Assembly: GCA_963674545.2 (NCBI GenBank)
Contig: CAXXFB010000001.1
Location: 2,170,001-2,234,000, forward strand
Direction of reading: 5' to 3'
DNA length: 64,000 bases
DNA from: JABGQS01 sp963674545
GTDB lineage: Bacteria; Bacillota; Clostridia; Christensenellales; SZUA-584
This document shows positions 8,370 to 16,900 of the stretch, piece after piece (positions within the stretch are counted from its first letter, which is position 1; every line of letters starts with the position of its first letter). The translations under genes were made by a program, and so were the position numbers. The notes beneath the pieces were generated by a model that saw nothing but the letters and a program-made list of their open reading frames with translations, did not search any database and was not told where the DNA came from.

Positions 8370-8483
8370 AGAGTAAACAGACAACGTCAGAGTGTCGCAT
8401 GGAGTGAGATTGATGCAGGCAACTGCGCAGAAACAGCTCTGCAGATTAAACCAACAGTAACAGTGAGAAGAGTAAACAGGCAA
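8370..8483 (+). repeat. Direct repeat AGAGTAAACAG-RCAA, two copies
   Basis: The 15-base sequence AGAGTAAACAGACAA at 8370-8384 recurs as AGAGTAAACAGGCAA at 8469-8483, 99 bp apart and with one mismatch. Between them lies a short hairpin (GCAGA/TCTGC). The block fills the gap between the small RNA terminator and the glycosylase promoter. No coding potential is evident. It could be a pair of protein binding sites or a duplication remnant. Confidence 0.45.
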
Positions 8484-8508
8484 AGCCTGTGGAAAATATT
8501 GATAGGTG

Positions 8509-8517
8509 TGTTATAAT
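8509..8517 (+). promoter_or_regulatory. Extended -10 promoter for the uracil-DNA glycosylase gene
   Basis: TGTTATAAT is a perfect extended -10 element 30 bp before the ATG at 8548. Its position argues against the upstream in-frame GTG at 8506 as start codon, because that codon overlaps the promoter. Confidence 0.65.
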
Positions 8518-8547
8518 GATATAGACTTTCAAAACGAGGTAGCACAG

Positions 8548-9111
8548 ATGCCAAAGTATAACAACCTATATGAGATACACAAAGAAGTGATGCAGTGCGA
8601 AAAATGTTCTTTGCACAAAACGAGAAAGAATATAGTCTTCGGCGAAGGCAGCGTTAGGGCAAAGATAATGCTTATAGGCGAAGGCCCGGGCAGGGACGAG
8701 GACGAAATGGGCAGGCCGTTCGTCGGCAAAGCCGGAAAACTGCTCGACAAAATGCTGGCGTCTATAGACCTTGGACGTGACGATGTCTACATTGCGAACA
8801 TACTGAAGTGCAGACCTCCGGGTAACAGGGACCCACGGCCGGAAGAAGCACAGGAATGTATAGGATATCTGCGGGCACAGACTGCAATGATCCGCCCGAA
8901 AATAATAGTATGCCTGGGAAGGATATCTGCGGGATATATACTTGGACAAAACATAAGGATAACCAAAGACAGGGGAATCTGGCACGAGGTGAAAGGCTTT
9001 CATATCCTGCCGACATACCACCCTGCGGCACTCCTTCGAAACGAAGACTGGAAGAAGGATTCTTACGCCGATCTTTTGTCTATTAAAGCAAAACTGGACG
9101 ATCTTTTCTGA
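8548..9111 (+). CDS. Uracil-DNA glycosylase, family 4 (iron-sulfur)
   Basis: This 187-residue protein has the family 4 features in order: paired cysteines CEKCSLHKTR near the N-terminus, the catalytic loop GEGPGRDEDEMGRPFVGKAGKLL, the second cysteine region LKCRPPGNRDPRPEE, and the C-terminal YHPAALLR motif. The four cysteines normally hold a 4Fe-4S cluster. It removes uracil from deaminated DNA as the first step of base excision repair. I placed the start at MPKYNN because the only upstream in-frame codon lies in the promoter. It is a single-gene unit. Confidence 0.9.
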   Translation: MPKYNNLYEIHKEVMQCEKCSLHKTRKNIVFGEGSVRAKIMLIGEGPGRDEDEMGRPFVGKAGKLLDKMLASIDLGRDDVYIANILKCRPPGNRDPRPEEAQECIGYLRAQTAMIRPKIIVCLGRISAGYILGQNIRITKDRGIWHEVKGFHILPTYHPAALLRNEDWKKDSYADLLSIKAKLDDLF

Positions 9112-9148
9112 CAGGAGAATTACAAAAACTTTTTAAAAACCGTATCAA

Positions 9149-9214
9149 TTTTGCATAAAAACACACCGTTTTTGCAAAATAAATTTGACAACCATACTCT
9201 TTTTGCATAAAAAC
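9149..9214 (+). promoter_or_regulatory. Helically phased TTTTGCATAAAAAC operator-like repeats
   Basis: TTTTGCATAAAAAC occurs perfectly at 9149-9162 and 9201-9214, with a related TTTTGCAAAAT at 9170-9180. The GC steps lie at 9153, 9174 and 9205, spaced 21 and 31 bp, close to two and three helical turns. The third copy overlaps the -10 region of a candidate promoter. This is the layout of a cooperative repressor or activator site upstream of the amidohydrolase/aldolase operon. Confidence 0.45.
9185..9213 (+). promoter_or_regulatory. Candidate promoter overlapping an operator-like repeat
   Basis: TTGACA at 9185-9190 is 17 bp from TAAAAA at 9208-9213, which lies inside the third repeat. A protein bound to that repeat would directly block RNA polymerase. 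Confidence 0.5.
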
Positions 9215-9266
9215 CGACAATTTCCAATTTTTTTTGAAAATAAGACTTTTTATCGCCCTATTGTTA

Positions 9267-9295
9267 TTGACACACTAATTTCATTGTGGTAGGCT
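9267..9295 (+). promoter_or_regulatory. Second candidate promoter for the amidohydrolase/aldolase operon
   Basis: TTGACA at 9267-9272 with a 17-bp spacer to TAGGCT at 9290-9295. The -10 is weak. A small hairpin (TGTGG/CCACA, 9285-9303) overlaps the expected start site. Confidence 0.4.
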
Positions 9296-9385
9296 CTGCC
9301 ACAGAAGAGCAAAAGCACCGCTGAAAAATGGATCCATACATCAGCAGAACCCTTAACGCTTACACACTATTTCAGGAGGCAGATC

Positions 9386-10204
9386 ATGTCTATCAAAGAT
9401 GTAAAAGCAATCGACGTACACGCACATTTCGGAAAGTATATAACACCGGTCTCTCCTATCATCAACAAACTTTGCAGCGCAGATATAGACTATATTCTGA
9501 AGTGTCAGCAGCAGGCAAATGTGGCATACACTATAGTATCGCCTATGGAGGCATTTGAGATGCCAGCGAAAAACTGTGACCCAGTCAAGGCAAACGACGA
9601 CGCTTCAAGAGTTGCAGATGAGAATGAAAGAGTATTTCAATGGGTGGTGGTCCATCCGGATTTTGAAGAAACGTTCCGCCAGGCGGAAAGACGCCTTGGC
9701 GAACCAAAGTGCCTTGGCATAAAGATACACCCGGAGATGCACGAATATCACATCAAGCAGCACGGCAAAAGGCTTATCGAATTTGCAGCGAAACACAGCG
9801 CTGTTGTTATGACTCATTCCGGACAGGAGCGAAGCAAACCGGAAGATTTTCTGGAGTTTACAGACGAGTGCCCGGAAATGACGCTCATTGTCGCTCATCT
9901 TGGCTGCAGATATGATGAAGACCCGTTTCATCAGGTGTACGCCGTAGAGCAAAGCAAGCACGGCAACGTATACCTTGACACATCAAGCTCTAATAACGTT
10001 ACACCAAGGCTGCTCGAAACGGCCGTGAATATGATAGGTACAGACAGGATGCTGTATGGTTCGGATGTAGCGTGCTATTTCAGCCCGATGCAGAGGGCAA
10101 GGGTAGACAGCGCTTTCATCAGCGACGAAGACAAGAAAAAGATACTGTATAAAAATGCTATGAAGCTGTTTCCGAAAATACCATACAAAGAAGAGGAGAA
10201 TTAG
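9386..10204 (+). CDS. Amidohydrolase family protein
   Basis: This 272-residue protein has the metal motif DVHAH near the N-terminus, the lysine/histidine segment LGIKIHPEMHEY, MTHSGQE, VAHLG, and the late MLYGSDVACYF aspartate motif. All are typical of the Amidohydro_2 TIM barrel. It is related in plan to the protein at 2323-3114. Three bases separate it from a DapA-family aldolase, so the two are an operon and probably act on successive intermediates of one small-molecule pathway, such as a keto-acid or hydroxy-acid catabolite. The substrate is unknown. The AGGAGG ribosome site is strong. Confidence 0.87.
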   Translation: MSIKDVKAIDVHAHFGKYITPVSPIINKLCSADIDYILKCQQQANVAYTIVSPMEAFEMPAKNCDPVKANDDASRVADENERVFQWVVVHPDFEETFRQAERRLGEPKCLGIKIHPEMHEYHIKQHGKRLIEFAAKHSAVVMTHSGQERSKPEDFLEFTDECPEMTLIVAHLGCRYDEDPFHQVYAVEQSKHGNVYLDTSSSNNVTPRLLETAVNMIGTDRMLYGSDVACYFSPMQRARVDSAFISDEDKKKILYKNAMKLFPKIPYKEEEN

Positions 10205-10207
10205 AAA

Positions 10208-11122
10208 ATGGAAAAAAGATATCCGCTGACTATGATGTGCGCTGCGTGTATACCGTGGATGGACGATTTTGATTTCGATGAAGCAAAGTTCAGAGTACAC
10301 GTAAAAGACCTCGTTGAAGGGGGCGCAAAGAGCATATATATAATGGGCACGGCAGGTGAAGGGTATGCCCTTGATACAGACACATTCACAAGAGTAGTTG
10401 AAGCTTTCCTTGACGTATGCAAAGACGGCGAAGACGTCATGCCGATGGTCGGGCTGATAAGCACGTCTGCTAAAGAGATAATTCACAGGATAGACATTGC
10501 GCAGAGCCTCGGATGCAGGGATTTTCAGATCGCACTGCCGTGCTGGGGTGCGCTGTCTGATGATGAGGTAGTTGAATACTTCAAAATGGTATGCGGCAGG
10601 TTCCCGGACTGCAGGTTTATACACTATAACAACGGTCCACGCTCTAAAAAGCTGGTGACTGCCGATTTATATGTCAAACTTGCGCAGCTTGTGCCAAACC
10701 TTGTGGCAGCAAAATATTCGACGCAGAACATGGCAGAGATATATGCGCTTGCCAATGCGCAGTGTCCGATAACGTTCTATCTTGTGGACGGAGGATATAC
10801 TTTCGGTGCAATGGTTGGAAAGTTCGGGTTCTTAAACTCGTTCTATTCAATAAACATGAAGCTTGCATGGGAGTATTTTGAAGCCGGGCAGAACGGTGAT
10901 TATGAAACGCTGCTACGCGGCGACGCTTTCTACAGGGAGGCAAGCGGATGCTTCTCGTTCATAGGACGGCCGCTCATAGACTCTGCCTACGATAAATCTA
11001 TAGAAAGAGTGGCAGACCCTGATTTTGATAATAAGCTTCATCCGCCGTATATGGGCCTTACAGAAGAGGAATTTGACAGGGTGAACAAAACGATGAGGCA
11101 GGTCATCGAAAAATATAAGTAG
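10208..11122 (+). CDS. DapA/NanA-family aldolase (class I, Schiff-base lyase)
   Basis: This 304-residue protein has the fold motifs of the dihydrodipicolinate synthase/N-acetylneuraminate lyase family: the GTAGEGYAL pyruvate-binding loop, the tyrosine in FIHYNNGP, and the Schiff-base lysine in VAAKYST. It should condense or cleave a pyruvate-containing substrate in the cytoplasm. Pairing with an amidohydrolase rather than with lysine genes argues against a role as the housekeeping DapA. A strong terminator follows. A second family member is at 37251-38135. Confidence 0.87.
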   Translation: MEKRYPLTMMCAACIPWMDDFDFDEAKFRVHVKDLVEGGAKSIYIMGTAGEGYALDTDTFTRVVEAFLDVCKDGEDVMPMVGLISTSAKEIIHRIDIAQSLGCRDFQIALPCWGALSDDEVVEYFKMVCGRFPDCRFIHYNNGPRSKKLVTADLYVKLAQLVPNLVAAKYSTQNMAEIYALANAQCPITFYLVDGGYTFGAMVGKFGFLNSFYSINMKLAWEYFEAGQNGDYETLLRGDAFYREASGCFSFIGRPLIDSAYDKSIERVADPDFDNKLHPPYMGLTEEEFDRVNKTMRQVIEKYK

Positions 11123-11134
11123 CTTTTTGCACAT

Positions 11135-11169
11135 AAAGCATATTACGTGAAATACGTGATGTGCTTTTT
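11135..11169 (+). terminator. Intrinsic terminator after the aldolase gene
   Basis: A 14-bp stem, AAAGCATATTACGT with ACGTGATGTGCTTT, including two G-U pairs, has a 5-nt loop and is followed by TTTTT. Confidence 0.85.
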
Positions 11170-11194
11170 CTTTGTCCAAAAAAGAGCCTTTCTT

Positions 11195-11224
11195 TTGTGC
11201 AAATACAAAAAATGGTGGTATAAT
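11195..11224 (+). promoter_or_regulatory. Promoter of the dioxygenase-pirin-reductase operon
   Basis: The extended -10 TGGTATAAT ends at 11224 and TTGTGC at 11195-11200 lies 18 bp upstream. The start codon of the first gene is 43 bp downstream. Confidence 0.6.
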
Positions 11225-11266
11225 ATAAGTGTACAAAGCATTGAATTATGAAAGAAGGTCGAATAT

Positions 11267-12031
11267 ATGAAAATGCCCGTTTTGTTCGTCGGGCACGGCT
11301 CGCCGATGAACGCAATCGAAAACAATGAATACACCAAAGAATGGGAAGCTCTCGGGGAAAAGCTGCCAAGGCCGGAAGCTATCCTGAGCGTTTCGGCGCA
11401 CTGGTTTACCAAAGGAACGCGAGTTTCTGACGAAGAGCAGCCGGAAACTATTTATGATATGTACGGATTCCCGCAGCCGCTGTATGAAATCGTATACGCA
11501 GCAAAAGGCTCGCCGGAGTTTGCGCACAAAGCAAAAGAGCTGATCGGAAGCAGTGTGAGCATAGACAATTCGTGGGGACTCGACCACGGGACGTGGTCCG
11601 TACTTCACAGGATGTATCCAAAAGCGGATATCCCTGTGTTCCAGCTTAGCGTGGACAGGGACGCCTCACCGCAGCAGCATTTTGATATGGGAAGCAGGTT
11701 AAAGAGCCTTCGCAGCGAGGGTGTACTGATATTCGGCAGTGGGAACATAGTGCACAACCTCTCCAGGCTGGACTGGAATTCTGAGAGAGGATATGACTGG
11801 GCAGAGGAGTTTGACGGTTATATAAAAAGAAACATCGTAGACAAAGATTTTGTTGGTGTTATAAACTATGAAAATGCAGGGAAACCGGCAGCACTGGCAT
11901 TCAATACGCTAGACCACTATGCGCCGCTTTTATATGTCCTAGGCGCTTCTGAACAAGTGGACGAAGTCAGTGTTTTCAACGATTCGTGTGTTATGGGTGC
12001 TATCTCTATGACGAGTTATCTGTTTGAATAG
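11267..12031 (+). CDS. DODA-type extradiol ring-cleavage dioxygenase (YgiD-like)
   Basis: This 254-residue protein matches the class III extradiol dioxygenase family related to 4,5-DOPA dioxygenase. Putative ligand and catalytic histidines are in GHGSPMNA near the N-terminus, SVSAHWF, GLDHGTWSVLHRMYP and GNIVHNL. The family opens catechol rings using a metal centre and O2; in an anaerobe the true substrate may differ. It heads an operon with a pirin and an NADPH-dependent flavin reductase, a grouping that suggests a redox or quinone/phenolic stress function. Confidence 0.9.
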   Translation: MKMPVLFVGHGSPMNAIENNEYTKEWEALGEKLPRPEAILSVSAHWFTKGTRVSDEEQPETIYDMYGFPQPLYEIVYAAKGSPEFAHKAKELIGSSVSIDNSWGLDHGTWSVLHRMYPKADIPVFQLSVDRDASPQQHFDMGSRLKSLRSEGVLIFGSGNIVHNLSRLDWNSERGYDWAEEFDGYIKRNIVDKDFVGVINYENAGKPAALAFNTLDHYAPLLYVLGASEQVDEVSVFNDSCVMGAISMTSYLFE

Positions 12032-12060
12032 GACGCAATACCAATTAGGGGGTGGATTGC

Positions 12061-12897
12061 ATGAATAAAAGAAAGATTGAAAAAATAGTGCATGGAAACA
12101 GCACATCGGACGGAGCCGGCGTCAAGCTGACTCGTGTGCTTGCAAACAGGACGGTGGAAGATTTTGATCCGTTTTTGATGCTCGATTTCTTTGACTCATA
12201 CGACCCTGCGGACTATATTGCGGGCTTTCCGATGCATCCGCACAGGGGGATAGAGACTATTACCTACCTTATTCACGGTAAGATAGAGCACGAAGACAGC
12301 CTTGGAAACAAAGGTGTGATAAACTCTGGTGAAAGCCAGTGGATGACAGCAGGAGAAGGGATACTGCATCAGGAGATGCCAAAGAAATCTGAACATATGC
12401 TGGGATTCCAGCTGTGGCTAAATTTGCCAAGAAAAGAAAAGATGACGGCGCCGAAATATCTCGGCATAACGCCGGACATGATTGCAGAAGTAAAGCTGGA
12501 AGACGCGCTGGTGCGTGTGCTTTCAGGGGAGTTTGAGGGCAAAAGGGGAGTAGTGCCGCACCACATACAGGCGTCTATATATGACGTTGAGCTGATTGCG
12601 GGCAGCAGTATAGAGATCCCGACGAAGCCGGATGAGAACGTCTTTGTGTTCCTTATTGAAGGAGATGCGGTAATTGAAGGGCGGCGTGTACCAAAAGCTT
12701 CGGCAGTGCTGTTTGGTGACGGAGACAGCATAGAAATAACCGCTGCAGACGAAGAAGACCTTCGGTTTGCTTTTTTCTCCGGAAAAGCGCTGCATGAACC
12801 TGTTGCCTGGGGAGGCCCTATAGTCATGAACACACAGCAAGAGCTCTCAATTGCTTTTGATGAGCTAAGAGCAGGCACTTTTATAAAGCACGATTAA
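12061..12897 (+). CDS. Pirin family protein (bicupin)
   Basis: This protein of about 278 residues has the N-terminal pirin pattern: RTVEDFDPFLMLDFFDSY, then FPMHPHRGIETITYL, and the metal-binding GEGILHQEMP. The C-terminal cupin half ends in a FFSGKALHEPVAWGGPIVMNT segment. Pirins bind iron in the first cupin, and some act as quercetin 2,3-dioxygenases. I chose the ATG at 12061, about eight bases after AGGGGG; the GTG at 12052 is too close to that site. It lies between the dioxygenase and flavin reductase genes. Confidence 0.92.
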   Translation: MNKRKIEKIVHGNSTSDGAGVKLTRVLANRTVEDFDPFLMLDFFDSYDPADYIAGFPMHPHRGIETITYLIHGKIEHEDSLGNKGVINSGESQWMTAGEGILHQEMPKKSEHMLGFQLWLNLPRKEKMTAPKYLGITPDMIAEVKLEDALVRVLSGEFEGKRGVVPHHIQASIYDVELIAGSSIEIPTKPDENVFVFLIEGDAVIEGRRVPKASAVLFGDGDSIEITAADEEDLRFAFFSGKALHEPVAWGGPIVMNTQQELSIAFDELRAGTFIKHD

Positions 12898-12920
12898 ATT
12901 ACTACATAAGGGGAATAAGA

Positions 12921-13481
12921 TTGGACAAGATAAGGATCACAGCTATAGTAGGGTCACTCAGGAAAGAATCTTACAACAGACAGCTTGCGCTGGCGGCTAA
13001 AGAAGCGGTAGGAGAAGCTGCGGACTTTGAGATAATGGAATATACGGATGTTCCGCTGCTAAGTCAGGACATGGAGTATCCTCCGCCGGAGTCTGTGCGG
13101 CGTGTACGGAACATCGTAGCAGAATCTGACGGCATATGGTTTTTCACGCCGGAATATAATCATTCGCTGCCCGGGGTGCTAAAGAATCTTATCGACTGGC
13201 TTTCCCGGCCGGATGGAGAGGAAGGGCGAAGAGTGCTCTCTAAAAAACCGGCTGCGTTTTCGGGGATAACACCCGGGTCTTTCGGAACGTCAATGGCGCA
13301 GGAAAACATTATACCCCTTCTTAGCCTGCTCAACGTGAAGCTGATGAACTACCCCAGGCTGACGATTCCGCATGCCAAGGAACAGACTGACGAAGACGGC
13401 AGGCTGAAGCTTACGGTGAGCGCATCGGAGCTTGAAAAACAGGCAAGGGCGTTTATAAGGTTCATTGAAAAAAACAAATAG
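12921..13481 (+). CDS. NADPH-dependent FMN reductase family protein
   Basis: This 186-residue flavodoxin-fold protein has the FMN phosphate loop GSLRKESYNRQLA at the N-terminus and the family motif FFTPEYNHSLPGVLKNLIDWLS. It should reduce quinones, azo compounds or FMN using NAD(P)H in the cytosol. It starts at a TTG preceded by AAGGGG, and is the last gene of the dioxygenase-pirin operon, 23 bp after the pirin gene. Confidence 0.92.
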   Translation: MDKIRITAIVGSLRKESYNRQLALAAKEAVGEAADFEIMEYTDVPLLSQDMEYPPPESVRRVRNIVAESDGIWFFTPEYNHSLPGVLKNLIDWLSRPDGEEGRRVLSKKPAAFSGITPGSFGTSMAQENIIPLLSLLNVKLMNYPRLTIPHAKEQTDEDGRLKLTVSASELEKQARAFIRFIEKNK

Positions 13482-13851
13482 TAATATGATGAAGAGAACG
13501 GCTAAAGTATTCTCTTTTGTTGTGCGTGATTATTAACTAAGTAACTTTTTAGTGAAAATCTTCGTTTCTCTTATGACTTCCACTGTTTGAAAATATATGA
13601 TGTAAGCTAAAAGACGTGCGATGGACATTCTTCAGCAATTGAGCTTCGAGTATTCGCGCAGCCATATTCTTACTTTGTATTCTGGCAGATAGCAGTCTAT
13701 GCGCAGGAGGATATCTTTGCTTTCCGGTGTGATAGTCAACCTCTGCTTAGTTGGTTTTAAGCTTGCCGATAAAAGGCTTGCACAAACCTGCTGTGTTGCC
13801 GGTTATATTTGTCCCGTCAGTATAAGAATCTCATAAAGCCTCCCATATAAA
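13482..13851. other. Intergenic region with a possible decayed minus-strand reading frame
   Basis: About 370 bp without a recognisable gene. On the minus strand a stop-free frame of 56 codons (13802 to 13632) reads like protein near its end (DILLRIDCYLPEYKVRIW) but has no ATG or GTG and no ribosome site. It may be a remnant of a lost gene. I see no repeat, tRNA or promoter here. Confidence 0.35.
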
Positions 13852-13876
13852 AAGACTGGATATAATATCCAGTCTT
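13852..13876 (-). terminator. Intrinsic terminator of purL
   Basis: AAGACTGGATAT pairs with ATATCCAGTCTT in a near-perfect stem, followed on the minus strand by TTTTT. It lies 24 bp after the purL stop. Confidence 0.85.
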
Positions 13877-13900
13877 AATGATAACATATTTGCGTTTGTT

Positions 13901-16900
13901 TTAAAGGAAATAATTAACTCCGCTTTCGAATATATGCTGGTCTTTTTCGCCCGGTACGTTGATGAACGTGTTTGCAGTATAACGCTCTGAGTGAGCCATC
14001 TTGCCGAGCACCTTGCCGCACGGGCTCAGCAGCCCTTCAACTGCATAAAGCGAGCCGTTGGGATTTTCTTTGCCCATCGTCGGTATGCCGTTCTCGTCAA
14101 CATACTGCATGGCTATCTGACCGTTTTCCAGCAGGCGTTTCGCTTCCTCTTCTGTAGCGGCAAACCTGCCTTCACCATGCGAAACCGCAACTGTGTGGAT
14201 ATCGCCTGGGTTTGTCATTGCAAGCCAAGGTGAAGCGTTGGATGAAATGCGTGTGCGCACCAGTGTGGATACATGCCTGCCTATGTTGTTGAACGTAAGC
14301 GTCGGGCTGTCATCTCGCATGTCGACTATTTCGCCGTACGGCACAAGGCCGACTTTTATCAGCGCCTGGAAGCCGTTGCATATGCCGAGAATGAGGCCGT
14401 CACGCTTCAATAGTCCGTGAACGGCTTTTTTGACTTTGGGGCCACGCAGTGCAGTTGCTATGAACTTGCCGCTGCCGTCCGGCTCATCACCTGCGGAGAA
14501 TCCGCCGGGAAGCATGAGTATCTGGCTGTTATCAATAAGACGGGCAAATTCGTCCATGCTCTCGTCTATATCGCTGTGGTGTATGTTGCGCATTACATGT
14601 ACGTCTACGCTTGCTCCTGCACGCAGGAATGCGTCTGCGGAGTCGTATTCGCAGTTTGTTCCCGCAAACACGGGGATGACTACGTTAGGCTTTGTCTTTT
14701 TGCCTGAGTATGTGTAAATGTTCTTTGCTGTATAAAGCTTGTTAGGTGCTGTTTCTTCTGTGCTGGAATACGCCGGGAAAACGCCGTCTAGAGCAGCTTC
14801 AAAACCGCTTTGCAGTTCTGTCAGTGAAATCGACTCATTGCCCATAGCTAGTGTATCGCCGCCCGTTTTGCCGATGACCTCGAAACCAAGCGTTAAGTCT
14901 GTACTCTCCAATATGATATCGCCGTATGCTTTGTTGCAGAGCTCATCCAGCGCATAGTCATTGAGAACTGCACCTATAGAGTTGCCGAGGCTCATCTTTG
15001 CAATTGCCGCAAGGGTGCCGCCGCGCTCGACTGCGTATGCGCAAAGTATCTTTTTGTCTTTGATTGCTTTGCTGACCAGAGTGTATTTTTGCTTTATATC
15101 TTCGAAGTCAGGCATGCCGTTGTTGTTTCTGCCAATACGCACACGGTATATAAGGCTGCCAGATTGCTTGAATTCCGGTGAAATCACTGTGCCCGAATCC
15201 TGCGTGCATATAGCGAAAGAGCAGAGTGTCGGCGGAACGTGGATATTCTCGAAAGTTCCGGACATGGAGTCTTTGCCGCCGATGGCAGCAGCACCCATGT
15301 TTTTCTGCGCCCACCACGCACCGAGGAGTGCGGATAACGGTTTGCCCCAGGACTGATCGCTGCTCATGCGTTCGAAGTATTCCTGGAACGTAAGCCATGC
15401 TCTGTCTGCATCGCCGCCGGCTGCTGTAAGCTTAGCCAGTGAGAGTATCACTGCATAGACTGAGCCGAGCAGAGGGTCCTTTTCACTCATGTAAGGATCG
15501 AAACCGTATGAGAAAAGCGTTGCCGTGCTGCATTCTCCTTCAGCGGCGACTTTTGCCGCCATAGCCTGTATCGGCGTTAGCTGGTTTTTTCCGCCTAGCG
15601 GCATAGTGACGCTGGATGCTCCGACAGTGGAGTCAAACATCTCTATAAGTCCCTTTTGTGAGCAGATATTGAGATCGCTCATCATTGTTTGCAGGCGCTG
15701 CCTGAAGCCGCCTTCAAAAGGTTCGCTGAAAATATCATCCTGCGGTGAGCAAACGTGTGCGTCGGCGTTTGCAACTGCTCCGTTGGTGTCAAGGAAACTG
15801 CGCTTTAGGCTGACTATCTCTTTGCCGCGCCATTTTAATATCATGCGTCCGTCGTCGGTTATGTCTGCAACTTTGTTTATGTGAAGGTTTTCCTTAGCCG
15901 CAAGAGCCATAGCTTTATCTGCGTCTTTGACGTCTACAACAATGGCCATTCTTTCCTGGCTTTCGGATATCGCAAGCTCTACGCCGGAAAGTCCTTCGTA
16001 TTTCTTGCGTACATTATCAAGATTTATAGTCAAACTGTCGGACAGCTCACCTATTGCTACGCATACGCCGCCTGCGCCGAAATCGTTGCAGCGTTTTATA
16101 AGCGTTGAAAATTCAGGATTACGGAACAGCCTCTGGATTTTTCTTTCTTCCGGCGGGTTACCCTTCTGGACTTCCGCGCCGCAGGTGTCTATCGAGCTTA
16201 CGTCATGTGCTTTGGATGAACCTGTCGCTCCGCCGCAGCCGTCACGCCCAGTCGCACCGCCGAGCAGGAGAACTACATCGCCTTCTTGCGGAACTTCACG
16301 GACGACGTTTTTGACGGGTGCACTGCCCACAACTGCGCCTATCTCCATACGTTTTGCTTTGTAGCCGGGGTGGTATATCTCGTTTACAAGCCCGGTGGCA
16401 AGGCCTATCTGATTGCCGTATGATGAATAGCCATGAGCGGCTTCTCGAGTTATCTTCCTCTGCGGTAGCTTGCCAGGCATGGTGTCTTCGATTTTTTCCC
16501 TCGGGTCTGCGCTTCCTGTTACACGCATCGCGTTGTATACGTATGAGCGCCCGGACAGCGGGTCTCGTATAGCTCCGCCGAGGCAGGTCGCCGCCCCGCC
16601 GAACGGTTCTATCTCCGTCGGGTGGTTGTGCGTCTCGTTCTTGAACATAATGAGGTAGTCTTCTTCTTTGCCGTCGACCACTACTTTCTGCTTTATTGAG
16701 CAGGCGTTTATCTCTTCGCTTTCGTCAAAGTCTGCCATCAAGCCTTTTTTCTTTGCTTCTTTGGCGTATATAGTGGCTATGTCCATAAGGTTGATGTCAC
16801 GAGTCTGAGCTTTTTCGCCGTAAACGAACTCACGGGATTTTTTATATTCACCAAACAGCTCTTCGCAGAGCTTGTCGTCAAAAGTTATATCGTTCAGCTT

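Noticed and set aside
8121..8483. A 120-codon minus-strand frame over the small RNA region
   Set aside because: It has no ribosome site, runs through a perfect plus-strand promoter and terminator, and its product is Cys/Ser/Phe-rich with no protein-like pattern.
13632..13802. A 56-codon minus-strand open frame
   Set aside because: No ATG or GTG and no ribosome site. Noted as possible remnant only.
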